NCBI RefSeq assembly: GCF_004000865.1
Contig: NZ_BIMB01000023.1
Coordinates: 1 to 64,000 of the forward strand
DNA from: Paenibacillus elgii NBRC 100335
GTDB taxonomy: Bacteria > Bacillota > Bacilli > Paenibacillales > NBRC-103111
DNA: 64,000 nucleotides
Direction of reading: 5' to 3'
Both the position numbers and the translations under genes were made by a program. Below the pieces are notes generated by a model. That model did no database searches. It was not told the origin of the DNA and worked only from the letters and a program-made list of their open reading frames with translations. Positions 1-9,177 of this stretch are shown here, piece by piece (the first letter of the stretch is position 1; the number at the start of each line of letters is the position of its first letter).

Positions 1-3000
1 TAGCTGCGCTTCGCCTACGGCTTCCGCCGCTAGCTGCTCTGCGCCTACTGCGCCTTCGGACAGATGCCGGCTTCGCACAGCCCCTTCCGCAAGGTGCAGG
101 GACATCACCGCGTCGGTTGCAAGATGTCGGCTTCGCACCGACTCCTCCGCAAGGTGCAGAGGCGTCACCGCTCCTTCCGCTAGCTTCTCCGACGTCACCG
201 CTTGTGCTTGCAATTGCGCTTCGCCTACGGATTCAACCGCTAGCTGCTCCGCACCCACCACGCCTTCGGCCAAATGCCGGCTGTGAACCGCTCCTTCGGC
301 TAGGTGCTGCTCCGTCACCGTGCCTTCTGCAAGATGCCGGCCGTGTACCGCTCCTTCGGACAGGTGCTGATCCGTCACCGCGCCTTCTGCAAGCTTCTCT
401 GACGTCACAGACTCCGCCTGCAAGTGCGCTTCGCCTACGGCTTCCGCCGCCAGCTGTTCCACGCCTACTATGCCTGCGGCCAGATGCCGGTCGTGTACCG
501 CTCCGTCGCGGAGGTGCTGCTCCGTCACTGCGCCTTCCGCCAGCTTCTCCGACGTTACGGACTCCGCTTGCAAGTGCGCTTCGCCTACGGCTTCCGCCGC
601 CAGCTGTTCTGCGCCCACCGCGCCTTCGGACAGATGGCGGCCGTAAACTGCTCCTTCAGCTAGGTGCTGATCCGTCACCGATCCTTCCGCCAGCTTCTCC
701 GTCGTCACCGCTTGCGCCTGCAAGTGAGCTTCGCCTACGGCTTCCGCCGCTAGCTGTTCCACGCCTACCGCGCCTTCGGCCAAATGCCGGCCGTGAACCG
801 CGCCGTCAGCCAGGTGCTGCTCCGTCACCGCTCCTTCTGCAAGCTTCTCCGACGTCACGGACTCCGCTTGCAAGTGCGCTTCGCCTACGGCCTCCGCCGC
901 CAGCTGTTCTGCGCCCACCGCGCCTTCCGACAGATGCCGTCGGTGGATCGCTCCTTCGGCCAAGTGCTGCTCCGTCACCGATCCTTCCGCCAGCTTCTCC
1001 GACGTCACCGCCTGCGCCTGCAGCTGCGATTCGCCTACGGCTTCCGCCGCCAGTTGTTCCGTGCCTACCGCGCCTTCGGCCAGCTTCTCCGACGTCACCG
1101 CCTCCGCCTGCAATTGCACTGTACCTACGGCCTCCGCCGCGAGCTGCTCCATGCCCACCGCGCCTTCGGCCAGATGTCGGCCATAAACCGCGCCTTCGGC
1201 CAAGTGCAGCTCCGTCACTGCTCCTTCCGCAAGCTTCTCCGACGTCACGGACTCTGCCTGCAACTGTACTGCACCTACGGCTTCCGCCGCAAGCTGCTCC
1301 GCGCCCACCGCGCCTTCGGCCAGATGCCGGCCGTAAACCGCTCCTTCGGACAGGTGCAGCTCCGTTACCGCGCCTTCCGCAAGCTTCTCCGACGTCACGG
1401 ACTCCGCTTGCAACTGCACTGCACCTACGGCTTCCGCTGCAAGCTGCTCCGAGCCTACCGCGTTTTCGGCCAAATGCCGGCCGTGTACCGCTCCTTCAGC
1501 TAGATGCAGCTCCGTCACCGCGCCTTCCGCCAGCTTCTCCGACGTTACGGCTTGCGCCTGTAGTTGGGCTTCGCCTACGGATTCCTCCGCCAACTGTTCC
1601 GAGCCTACCGTGCCCTCGGCCAGATGCTGGCTGCGTATGGCCCCTTCCGCAATGTGCAAGGCCATCACCACGCCTCCTGCAATATGCCGGCTTCGCACCG
1701 ACTCTTCCGTAAGGTGCAGAGGCGTCACCGTGTTTTCCGCCAAGCGGCTGCCGTCCACGGCCCCTTCGGCAAGGTTCTGCGTCGTGACCGCACCTTCCGC
1801 CAGATGCCAGTCGTGAACCGCACCGACCGCGAGGTGCGGCGCCATTACCGCGCCTTCCGCCAGCTTCTCCGACGTCACCGACTCCGCCTGCAGCTGTGCC
1901 GGGCCTACGGCTTCCGCCGCCAACTGCTCCACACCCACCGCGCCGGGTGCCAGATGCGCCGTGGTCACGGAGCCCTCCGCCAAGCGGCTCCCGTCGACGA
2001 CGCCCTCTGCGAGGTGCTCCGTGGTAACCGCTCCTTCCGCCAAATGCCAGCCGCGCACGGCCCTTTCTTCGAGGTGTATCGCCGTCACTGCGCCCTCGGC
2101 CAGATGCCGACCGCCAACCGCCTCTTCCGCAAGGTGAAATGCCGTCACTGCGCCTTCCGCCAGCTTTTCCGACGTTACGGCCTCCGCCTGCAATTGCGCT
2201 TCGCCTACGGCTTCCGCCGCAAGCTGCTCCGCGCCTACCGCACCTGAGGCCAGATGCGCCGTCGTTACGGCTTCCTCCGCCAGGCTACTTGCGCCTACGG
2301 CTCCCGCTGCGAGGTGCCTTGCCGTTACCGCGCCTTCCGCCAGCTTTTCTGACGTTACGGCCTCCGGCTGCAACTGCGCTTCGCCTACGGCCCCCGCCGC
2401 CAACTGCTCCGTGCCCACCGATCCCGGCGTTAGATGCGCCGTCGTTACCGATCCGTCCGCCAATCGGCTGCCGTCGACCGCTCCCTCTGCGAGGTGCCTC
2501 GTTGTCACTGCGTTTTCTGCCAGCTTTTCTGACGTCACCGCCTGTACTTGCAGCTGCGTTTCGCCCACCGCTTCCGCCGCCAGATGCTCCGTGCCCACCG
2601 ATCCCGGCGCCAGATGCTGCGACTTCACCGACTCCGCTGCCAGTTTTCCCGACGTCACCGCCTGTGCTTGCAGGTGCGCTTCGCCCACCGCTTCCGCTGC
2701 CAGATTCTCCGCGCCCACCGATCCCGGCGTTAGATGCCCCATCGTCACGGAGCCCTCCGCCAAGCGGCTTCCGTCGACCGCGTTTTTTGCGAGATGCTGC
2801 GTCATGACTGCGCCTTCTGCCAGCTTTTCCGACGTTACCGCCTGCGCCTGCAGCTGCGTTTCGCCAACGGACTCCGCCGCCAACTGTTCCGAGCCGACGG
2901 CGCTCGGCTTCAGATGCAACGACGTCACCGAACGCAGCGCCAGCTTTCCCGACGTCACCGCCTGCGCCTGCAGGTGTGCTTCCCCCACGGCCTCCGCCGC

Positions 3001-5280
3001 AAGCTGCTCCTCGCCGACAGCGCCCGCCGCGAGATGCAGCGACGTTACGGACTCCTCCGCCAAACGGCTGCCGTCGACCGTACCTTCTGCCAGATGTCGG
3101 CCGCGTACTGATCCATCGACAAGGTGTAGCGCCGTCACCGCACCTTCCGCCAGTTTCTCCGACGTCACCACGGCCGCCGCTAAGTGTCTGCCGCTTATTG
3201 CGCCATCCGCCACATGCGGACCGTACACCGAGCCTTCCACCAGATGCTGCGTCATGACTGCGCCTTCCGCCAGCTTCTCCGACGTGACCGACTGCGCCTG
3301 CAGGTGGTCTTCGCCTACGGCTTCCGCCATCAGATGCTGCGTGCCGATCACATTCGGCGTCAGATGCCAAGTCGTCACAGACCCTGCCGCCAAGCGGCTG
3401 CCGTCGACCGCGCTTTCCGCCAAGTGCAGCCCGCGCACCGATCCCTTAGCCAGATGATGGGCCGCGACTGCGCCTTCCGCCAGCTTCTCCGACGTTACCG
3501 ACTGCGTCTGCAGTTGCGCTTCGCCTACGGCTCCGGTCCGCAAATTCTCCACACCGACCGCACCGGGCGTCAAGTGCACCGTCGTCACGGACCCATCCGC
3601 CAGATGGCTGCCGCTCACCGCCCCTTCTGCCAAATGCGGCCCCCGCACCGCTCCTTCCGTCAGATGCAGCGATGTCACCGCGCCAGGTGCCAAATGCTTC
3701 GCCGTCACCACACTTGCCGCCAAACGACTGCCGTCGACCGCTCCCTCTATCAAATGAGGACCACGTACCGAACCTTCCGTCAGGTGAAGCGCCGTCACCG
3801 CGTTTTCCGCCAGCTTCTCCGACGTTATCGCGCCGTCTTCCAATTTATCGCGGGTGACGGCGCCGGTAGCCAGCTGGTGCGTCTTCACAGACGCTTTGCC
3901 GAGATGCGCATGTTGAATTGCACCCAAGGCCACATGCTCCGCCTGTACCGATTCCTTGCCCAGCTTCTCCGATGTTACGCTTGCGGAAGCCAGCTTCGCC
4001 GTCGTTACGGCCAAATTGGTCAGCTTGTCGGTCGACACCGATTCACCGGACAGCTTGGAGGTGGTGACACTGTGCTTCGCCAGATGCGTGGTTTGTACCG
4101 CCCCCTCCTGCAAATGCTGGGCCTGCACCGCTCCCCCGGCCAGCTTATCGGAGGTGACAGCGCGGTCCTGCAGCTTCTCCGTCGCGATCGAGCGCTCCTG
4201 CAGATGATCGGTACCGACCGCCAACGATGCAATGTGCGCGGCTTGCACGGCTTTGTCAGCCAGATGCGACGAATTTATGGCATCTTCCGTCAAATGCTCG
4301 CCGGATACCGATTTTTTCGCCAGCTTCCGCGAGGTAACGGCTTGCTCGCCCAATTTCTCGGAGGTGACGGAGGAATCCGCCATCTGCTGCGTGCTGACGC
4401 AATAAAGCGCCAATTTATCCGCTGTCACCGCGTGGGCGGACAAGTGACGGCCTTCCACCGCTCCTTGCTGCATATGCCGGCTTTCAATCGCTCTTTCCTG
4501 CAGATGGAGCCCCTGTACCGCTTCCTTGGACAATTTGCCGGAAGTCACGGCTCCGTCCTTCAGATGAACGGTCTGCACCGCATCTTCCGTCAGATGGCTG
4601 GCGTCGATCTGCTTTGGCGAAATGTTAACGCCCCGGACCAGCCCGGCCGTCAGGTGATCGTGCAGCACCGAATTCAGCTTCAAATGCTCGGAAGCCACAC
4701 TCCAAGGCGCCAGCTTATCCTCCGTAACCGACTGGGGAGCCAGCTTCTCGGCGCCAATTTCTCCATCGGCCAGTTTGGTGGAGGTTACTGAAAAATCGCG
4801 CAGCTTTTCCGTCGTTACCGCGCCTTCCAACAGCTTTGACGAATTGACCACGCCGTTGGCCAAATGAATCGAATGAATGGCGCCGCTTCGGATTTTTTCC
4901 GACGTGATCGACTGATGCTGAATCAGCTCGCCGGTAATCGCTTCGTCGGCAAAATGCTTCGTATAAATCGATTTTTCGGCGATTTTCATTCCATCGATCG
5001 TCTTATCCGCCAGCTTCTCCGAAGTAATGCTGTTGTCCTGAAGCTTCTCCCCGCTGATCGCCCGATCTTGAATTTTTTCTGTCGAGACCGAGGCCTTGGC
5101 AAGATGCTCCGCCGTCACCGACTGTAAAGCGAGCTTTTGCGTCGTGACGCTCCGGTCCGCCAGCTTGGCGCTGTCGACCGCGTAGTCGGTCAGATTGTCC
5201 CGACCGACGCTATTGCGTTTGATCCGGGTGCCGTCGACGGCATAACGCGCGATTTTCTCCGTCGTAACAGACTCTTCGGC
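1..5280 (-). repeat. 30-bp tandem repeat array coding decapeptides, about 176 units in perfect register
   Basis: Every unit is exactly 30 bp and the register never slips from 5280 to 1; each unit ends in a Leu or Ile codon (occasionally another). Units differ in sequence, with a strongest core of T-S-E-K-L. TSEKL-type units start at plus positions 391, 541, 691, 841, 991, 1081, 1231, 1381 and 1531, so distal copies are mostly grouped in 150-bp (five-unit) blocks. Around 1861-3000 the spacing is mainly 180 and 120 bp. This points to growth by duplication of multi-unit blocks. Units nearest the N-terminus (4000-5280) are the most diverged. Confidence 0.95.
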
Positions 5281-5661
5281 CAAGTCGTCCGTATACACGG
5301 TGGTTCCCTGCGTAAACCGCGGTCTGACCGGCTCTTCAACGGACCGGGTAACCGGTTTTTCAACTGTCCGGGCAACCGGCTCTTCAACGGGCCGGGTGAC
5401 CGGCTTTTCAACTTCCCGAGTGACCGGCTCTTCAACGGGTCGGGGAGTGTCCGGAACTACATGCGATTCGGCAGCTTCTTGTTCTTCATCTCCTTCCTCA
5501 AGCTCTAGATGACCAATGCCGATATCATCATCAAAGTCGGCTTGCGGCTTAAAAATTCGCGGCTTGTCATCCAGCCACTTAAGCTCATTAACGTACGAGT
5601 CCATGCGCTTGCTGCGCACCGGTCGTCGCGTACCGGAACCCCGGCGGTTTTCTCGTTTCAT
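1..5661 (-). CDS. Giant decapeptide-repeat surface/spore protein (WIAG-tail family-like), C-terminus outside window
   Basis: An open frame runs uninterrupted from an ATG at 5661 to base 1, giving 1887 codons with the stop beyond the window. GGGAGG lies about 7 nt before the ATG. The first 70 residues are charged, followed by five octapeptides (RPVEEPVT type). From about residue 128 the protein is entirely decapeptides of the form x-x-x-(A/S)-V-x-x-x-x-L, for example AVTSEKLAEG, AVDGSRLAEG and AVGEAQLQAQ. No signal peptide or membrane segment is visible. From memory, Paenibacillaceae proteins ending in a 'WIAG-tail' domain carry such SVTSEKLA repeats; that C-terminus cannot be checked here. 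The regular V and L spacing suggests a beta-helical or trimeric fibre (inference). The GT4 glycosyltransferase gene lies just upstream on the same strand. Confidence 0.85.
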   Translation of the reverse strand, partial: MKRENRRGSGTRRPVRSKRMDSYVNELKWLDDKPRIFKPQADFDDDIGIGHLELEEGDEEQEAAESHVVPDTPRPVEEPVTREVEKPVTRPVEEPVARTVEKPVTRSVEEPVRPRFTQGTTVYTDDLAEESVTTEKIARYAVDGTRIKRNSVGRDNLTDYAVDSAKLADRSVTTQKLALQSVTAEHLAKASVSTEKIQDRAISGEKLQDNSITSEKLADKTIDGMKIAEKSIYTKHFADEAITGELIQHQSITSEKIRSGAIHSIHLANGVVNSSKLLEGAVTTEKLRDFSVTSTKLADGEIGAEKLAPQSVTEDKLAPWSVASEHLKLNSVLHDHLTAGLVRGVNISPKQIDASHLTEDAVQTVHLKDGAVTSGKLSKEAVQGLHLQERAIESRHMQQGAVEGRHLSAHAVTADKLALYCVSTQQMADSSVTSEKLGEQAVTSRKLAKKSVSGEHLTEDAINSSHLADKAVQAAHIASLAVGTDHLQERSIATEKLQDRAVTSDKLAGGAVQAQHLQEGAVQTTHLAKHSVTTSKLSGESVSTDKLTNLAVTTAKLASASVTSEKLGKESVQAEHVALGAIQHAHLGKASVKTHQLATGAVTRDKLEDGAITSEKLAENAVTALHLTEGSVRGPHLIEGAVDGSRLAASVVTAKHLAPGAVTSLHLTEGAVRGPHLAEGAVSGSHLADGSVTTVHLTPGAVGVENLRTGAVGEAQLQTQSVTSEKLAEGAVAAHHLAKGSVRGLHLAESAVDGSRLAAGSVTTWHLTPNVIGTQHLMAEAVGEDHLQAQSVTSEKLAEGAVMTQHLVEGSVYGPHVADGAISGRHLAAAVVTSEKLAEGAVTALHLVDGSVRGRHLAEGTVDGSRLAEESVTSLHLAAGAVGEEQLAAEAVGEAHLQAQAVTSGKLALRSVTSLHLKPSAVGSEQLAAESVGETQLQAQAVTSEKLAEGAVMTQHLAKNAVDGSRLAEGSVTMGHLTPGSVGAENLAAEAVGEAHLQAQAVTSGKLAAESVKSQHLAPGSVGTEHLAAEAVGETQLQVQAVTSEKLAENAVTTRHLAEGAVDGSRLADGSVTTAHLTPGSVGTEQLAAGAVGEAQLQPEAVTSEKLAEGAVTARHLAAGAVGASSLAEEAVTTAHLASGAVGAEQLAAEAVGEAQLQAEAVTSEKLAEGAVTAFHLAEEAVGGRHLAEGAVTAIHLEERAVRGWHLAEGAVTTEHLAEGVVDGSRLAEGSVTTAHLAPGAVGVEQLAAEAVGPAQLQAESVTSEKLAEGAVMAPHLAVGAVHDWHLAEGAVTTQNLAEGAVDGSRLAENTVTPLHLTEESVRSRHIAGGVVMALHIAEGAIRSQHLAEGTVGSEQLAEESVGEAQLQAQAVTSEKLAEGAVTELHLAEGAVHGRHLAENAVGSEQLAAEAVGAVQLQAESVTSEKLAEGAVTELHLSEGAVYGRHLAEGAVGAEQLAAEAVGAVQLQAESVTSEKLAEGAVTELHLAEGAVYGRHLAEGAVGMEQLAAEAVGTVQLQAEAVTSEKLAEGAVGTEQLAAEAVGESQLQAQAVTSEKLAEGSVTEQHLAEGAIHRRHLSEGAVGAEQLAAEAVGEAHLQAESVTSEKLAEGAVTEQHLADGAVHGRHLAEGAVGVEQLAAEAVGEAHLQAQAVTTEKLAEGSVTDQHLAEGAVYGRHLSEGAVGAEQLAAEAVGEAHLQAESVTSEKLAEGAVTEQHLRDGAVHDRHLAAGIVGVEQLAAEAVGEAHLQAESVTSEKLAEGAVTDQHLSEGAVHGRHLAEGTVTEQHLAEGAVHSRHLAEGVVGAEQLAVESVGEAQLQAQAVTSEKLAEGAVTPLHLAEESVRSRHLATDAVMSLHLAEGAVRSRHLSEGAVGAEQLAAEAVGEAQL
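5323..5442 (-). repeat. Five 24-bp repeats encoding Pro/Glu octapeptides
   Basis: Five consecutive 24-bp units encode RPVEEPVT, REVEKPVT, RPVEEPVA, RTVEKPVT and RSVEEPVR. Glu-Glu and Glu-Lys versions alternate. The array sits between the charged N-terminus and the decapeptide array of the giant protein and is probably an extended spacer. Confidence 0.9.
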
Positions 5662-5728
5662 GCTAGGTCCTCCCATATGGTGTAGTGCCTAGTTGGCCAT
5701 GCTGGAAATGATTGCAAGTAGACACTTT

Positions 5729-5757
5729 TAACATATGCATTTACCCAGGAGGTGGTC
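5729..5757 (-). promoter_or_regulatory. Possible sporulation-type (sigma-K/E-like) promoter of the giant repeat gene
   Basis: On the minus strand CATATGTTA matches the CATAnnnTA -10 form of mother-cell sigma factors. Two ACC motifs stand 13-17 nt upstream. The site is about 70 nt before the ATG. Short motifs like this occur by chance, so this is tentative. Confidence 0.3.
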
Positions 5758-5826
5758 ATTCGCCCGGTCAAAAATGGGCATACGCACAAGAAAGCCGAAA
5801 CCGTTTTTCCGTCGAACCGCAAAACG

Positions 5827-5855
5827 CAAAAAAACAGGCGGTCTCGTTCACCGCC
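5827..5855 (-). terminator. Intrinsic terminator of the GT4 gene
   Basis: Read on the minus strand, GGCGGT and ACCGCC form a stem over a short loop followed by TGTTTTTTTG. The stem overlaps the stop codon of the glycosyltransferase, so the downstream repeat gene probably needs its own promoter. Confidence 0.8.
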
Positions 5856-6999
5856 CGTCGTAATACGTAAGCCACCGCTCCGCCATCCGTTCCCATGTAA
5901 ATAGCCGTTGTACCCGCTCCACGCTTCGTTTCCCCATGCAGTGGGCTACGTCCTCATTTTGCAGCAGGTAGATTATCGCCGGCGCAAGGTTGCTCTCCAG
6001 AGCGTCCGGCTCCACGGTCAGTCCGGTAACGCCCTCCTCCACAATTTCCGGCATTCCTCCAGCGCGGGTGGCGACGACCGGGACGCCTGCAGCCATCGCT
6101 TCCACGTTGACGAGACCGAACGCCTCGCGGCGGGCGGACGGAACGACGAGGACATCGGCCAAGCGAAACCAATCGTCCACTTCGCCGTGCGGAACATACG
6201 GAACGAAGCGCACATGGTTTCTCAGCGGCGCGCTCATTCTCCGAAGCCGTCTCACGTAGGGGGTAAGCCGCTTCGAGCCGTAAAAGGCTCCCCCTACCAC
6301 AAGCAGCAGCGCTTCCGGCACCTTGCCCACAATTTCGGGCATCGCCGCCAGCAAATGATGCACGCCCTTGATCGGAATCAGGCGGCCGACATACAGAATG
6401 ATTTTACGGTCCTGCAGGCCAAGTCTGTGGAGCAGCGCCTCCCGCATGGCTGCCCCTTCCGGAGACCATCGGGAAATAAAACGGTCCGGATCGGCCCCAA
6501 GATGATTAACGATAATTTTGGCCTCGACACGCGGGTCCCTGCGTACCATTTCGTCCTTCAGGTAATGGCTGTTTACCACGATCCGGTCAACCGCAGCGAG
6601 ACAACGCTTCAGCTCGGGCCGCTGGATATGGGGCTTGGAGACGAATGTAACGGAATGCAGCGACAACCACACCTGCGCCTCCGGATGCCTTCGCTTGAGA
6701 AAGCGGGCGAAGCGCGGGCGGTTCTCCACCTGAATGACCTTCGGCCGCAGCTTTCTCAGCTTGCGACTGACACCCTCCACGTAGCGGCGGGGCGAAGCGG
6801 CGGACACGCGTTCGTAGAGGACACCTTGGCGAATTTCGGTCCGGCGGAGCGTCCGGCCCTGCCGCCCGATCACCGCCAGCCGGACGTGCTTCTGCAGGCG
6901 GCGGACGACTTGTTCCACGACCAGTTCGACGGAGCTGCTCTTGCCTGAAGGGATGACGAACGAACCCGGCGTCACGAAGACGACATCATGCTCTTTCAT
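5848..6999 (-). CDS. GT4-family glycosyltransferase
   Basis: The 383-residue product has the two-lobed GT-B layout. The C-terminal lobe carries the GT4 signature REAFGLVNVEAM (E-x7-E) followed by GVPVVATRAGGMPEIV, the nucleotide-sugar site. VGRLIPIKGVHHLL is a typical start of the second domain. It should move a sugar from a nucleotide donor to an unknown acceptor. The start at 6999 is chosen over one 10 codons upstream because GGGGAGG sits 7 nt before it. It resembles spore-coat CotSA-type transferases in general form. Its position just upstream of the giant repeat gene suggests that protein or another surface polymer as acceptor (inference). A terminator follows directly. Confidence 0.85.
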   Translation of the reverse strand: MKEHDVVFVTPGSFVIPSGKSSSVELVVEQVVRRLQKHVRLAVIGRQGRTLRRTEIRQGVLYERVSAASPRRYVEGVSRKLRKLRPKVIQVENRPRFARFLKRRHPEAQVWLSLHSVTFVSKPHIQRPELKRCLAAVDRIVVNSHYLKDEMVRRDPRVEAKIIVNHLGADPDRFISRWSPEGAAMREALLHRLGLQDRKIILYVGRLIPIKGVHHLLAAMPEIVGKVPEALLLVVGGAFYGSKRLTPYVRRLRRMSAPLRNHVRFVPYVPHGEVDDWFRLADVLVVPSARREAFGLVNVEAMAAGVPVVATRAGGMPEIVEEGVTGLTVEPDALESNLAPAIIYLLQNEDVAHCMGKRSVERVQRLFTWERMAERWLTYYDGR

Positions 7000-7160
7000 G
7001 GAGCTGCCTCCCCGCGATCTTTTTTGCATTATATTCTTGGCGCAGCGGATGTGGATAGGCTATAGTTGTCCGGGCCGTAGTTTGGGCCGTTTGAATTTTG
7101 TCTTGCAGGGCCTCATAATAAAAGAACAAACTTACGATATCCCGAAAGGAAGTGCAGACC

Positions 7161-8393
7161 GTGAGCCGATTGGAAACGTATATCGAACATTATGCGGAGC
7201 TCGCCGTGAAGGTGGGTGTCAACGTGCAGCAGGGGCAGACGCTTATGGTAACCTCGCCCGTATCGGCTGCGGATTTCGTCCGCATCATCGCGCGCAAAGC
7301 GTACGAGGCCGGGGCGAAGCACGTCTATGTCGAATGGGACGACGACGAGCTGAAACGGCTGAAGTACGAGCAGGCCCCCGACGAAGCGTTCCATGAATAT
7401 CCGCAATGGAAAGCGGACGGCTTCCGTCAATTGGCGGAAGAAGGGGCTGCGTTCCTGCAAGTACACTCCCCGGCGCCCGATTTGCTCAAACGGGCGAAGC
7501 CCGAACGGATCGCTGCGGCAAGCAAAGCTTACGGCACCGCCATGCTGGAATACCGCCGCATGCTGCAAGCCGGCCGGTTCAGTTGGACGATCGTATCCGT
7601 TCCCTCGGCGGCTTGGGCGTCCAAAGTGTTTCCGGAGGCAAACGAAGAAGAGGCGATTCGTTCGCTGTGGGAACGAATCGTTCAAGCGGCGCGAGCCGAC
7701 CGGGACCGGCCTGTGGAAGCTTGGCGGGAGCATCTGGCAGCGCTGCGCGCGAAGGTGGAGCGGATGAATGCGAAGAAGTACGCCCGACTGATCTACCGCG
7801 CACCGGGAACGGAGCTGAACGTGGAGCTGCCCCCGGAGCATCAGTGGGTCGCAGGCGGGATACATAACGCCCAAGGCGTGTTTTTCGTGCCGAACATTCC
7901 GACGGAAGAGATGTTCACGCTGCCTCGCGCCGACGGTGTCAACGGAACCGTACGCAGCACGATGCCGCTGAATTGGAACGGGACGCTGATCGACGGCTTC
8001 AGCTTGACGTTCGAGAACGGGAAAGTTGTGAAGTGTACGGCGGAGCAAGGACAAGAGCCGCTGCAGCGGCTCATCGCGACCGACGAGGGCGCGGCCCGGC
8101 TTGGCGAAGTGGCACTAGTGCCGCAGAACTCGCCGATTGCCGAGATGAACGTGCTGTTTTACAATACGGGGCTCGACGAGAACGCCTCCTGCCACCTGGC
8201 ATTAGGCAATGCGTATCCGCTTTGTCTGGAAGGCGGCACCGCCATGACCCGGGAGCAGTTGGCGCAGCACGGAGCCAACCACAGTTTGGTGCACGTCGAC
8301 TTCATGATCGGGTCGGACGAGCTCGATATCGACGGAGAGCTGCCGGACGGGACGATGGAGCCGGTGTTCCGGCGGGGCTGCTGGGCGGATTAA
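7161..8393 (+). CDS. M29-family metal-dependent aminopeptidase
   Basis: The 410-residue protein matches thermophilic aminopeptidases of family M29 (AmpS/AmpT) in length and order. Expected metal ligands are visible in the second half: Glu in NIPTEEMFT, Glu in LGEVALVP, His and Tyr in CHLALGNAY, and His and Asp in HVDFMIG. It probably trims N-terminal residues from peptides in the cytoplasm. GTG at 7161 is chosen because AAAGGAAG lies about 9 nt upstream; a GTG at 7152 is in frame but poorly spaced. The stop overlaps the stop of the convergent tag gene by 4 nt. The 161-bp spacer to the divergent glycosyltransferase shows no promoter I would trust. Confidence 0.9.
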   Translation: MSRLETYIEHYAELAVKVGVNVQQGQTLMVTSPVSAADFVRIIARKAYEAGAKHVYVEWDDDELKRLKYEQAPDEAFHEYPQWKADGFRQLAEEGAAFLQVHSPAPDLLKRAKPERIAAASKAYGTAMLEYRRMLQAGRFSWTIVSVPSAAWASKVFPEANEEEAIRSLWERIVQAARADRDRPVEAWREHLAALRAKVERMNAKKYARLIYRAPGTELNVELPPEHQWVAGGIHNAQGVFFVPNIPTEEMFTLPRADGVNGTVRSTMPLNWNGTLIDGFSLTFENGKVVKCTAEQGQEPLQRLIATDEGAARLGEVALVPQNSPIAEMNVLFYNTGLDENASCHLALGNAYPLCLEGGTAMTREQLAQHGANHSLVHVDFMIGSDELDIDGELPDGTMEPVFRRGCWAD

Positions 8394-8977
8394 TCCGCCC
8401 GGGCTCCGGAAAGCTCTGCAAACCGGAAGCAATCGACCGTATGGTCCATCACCATGCCGGTCGCCTGCATAAACGCATAACAGATCGTCGAGCCGACAAA
8501 CGTGAAACCGCGCTTCTTCAGCGCTTTGCTCATCGCATCCGATTCCGGCGTGCTGGCCGGCACTTCCTTCAGGCTCTGCCAGCGGTTGCGGATCGTATCG
8601 CCGCCGACGAACTGCCAAATGTAGCGGTCGAAGCTGCCGAATTCCTCCTGCACCGCGAGAAAAGCCTTCGCGTTCGTCACGGCGGCGCGCATTTTGAGCC
8701 GGTTGCGGATCAGGCCCGGATCACTAAGCAGCTCGTCCAATTTGGCATCGTCGTAAGCGGCTACCGCCTTAGGATCGAAGCCGTCGAACGCCTCCCGGTA
8801 CCGGTCTCTTTTTTTGAGCACCGTATACCAGCTTAGTCCCGCTTGCGCCCCTTCCAGGATCAGCATCTCGAACAACATCCGGTCGTCATGAACGGGAACT
8901 CCCCATTCCTTATCGTGATAGTCGATATATAAAGGGTCTTCGTTACACCAGCCACAGCGGCATTCCATAGGACGCAT
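8390..8977 (-). CDS. tag: DNA-3-methyladenine glycosylase I
   Basis: The 195-residue protein matches Tag throughout. It starts CRCGWCNEDPLYIDYHD and has the conserved Cys and His zinc residues at the N-terminus, W and Y residues of the base pocket (GLSWYTVLKKR) and FVGSTICYAFMQATGMV near the end. Tag removes 3-methyladenine from alkylated DNA to begin base-excision repair. AAGGAG lies very close to the first ATG; a second ATG three codons in (8968) is an alternative start. It is tail-to-tail with the aminopeptidase with overlapping stops and appears to be transcribed alone. Confidence 0.95.
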   Translation of the reverse strand: MRPMECRCGWCNEDPLYIDYHDKEWGVPVHDDRMLFEMLILEGAQAGLSWYTVLKKRDRYREAFDGFDPKAVAAYDDAKLDELLSDPGLIRNRLKMRAAVTNAKAFLAVQEEFGSFDRYIWQFVGGDTIRNRWQSLKEVPASTPESDAMSKALKKRGFTFVGSTICYAFMQATGMVMDHTVDCFRFAELSGARAD

Positions 8978-9078
8978 CCTCTCCTTTTTTCCCTACTATA
9001 CCACATTATTGCGACACCATTTGTCACTGTTTTACATTTTGACGGATTGAAATCTTTTCGATGCCGGCACGTATCAAG

Positions 9079-9084
9079 TATAAT
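9079..9084 (+). promoter_or_regulatory. Candidate -10 element upstream of the EcsC-family gene
   Basis: A perfect TATAAT lies about 95 nt before the EcsC-family start in the 200-bp divergent spacer from tag. No good -35 stands 16-18 nt upstream (TTTCGA at best), so the call is tentative. Confidence 0.35.
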
Positions 9085-9177
9085 AGCGGATAATACGCGA
9101 GCACAGACGCTTCGCGCAGGCCTATCCGAACCCGGCACTGTCGAGCCGAACGATTCCAAACATCAGGCGGGGATTTT

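Noticed and set aside
117-4791. Long plus-strand open frames across the repeat region
   Set aside because: They are low-complexity Arg/Pro/Leu shadows of the minus-strand repeat gene, with no ribosome site, and arise because the repeat unit lacks stops in other frames.
1-5280. Regular 30-bp repeats suggesting a CRISPR array
   Set aside because: There are no unique spacers; all units are in-frame decapeptide codons of one long open frame.
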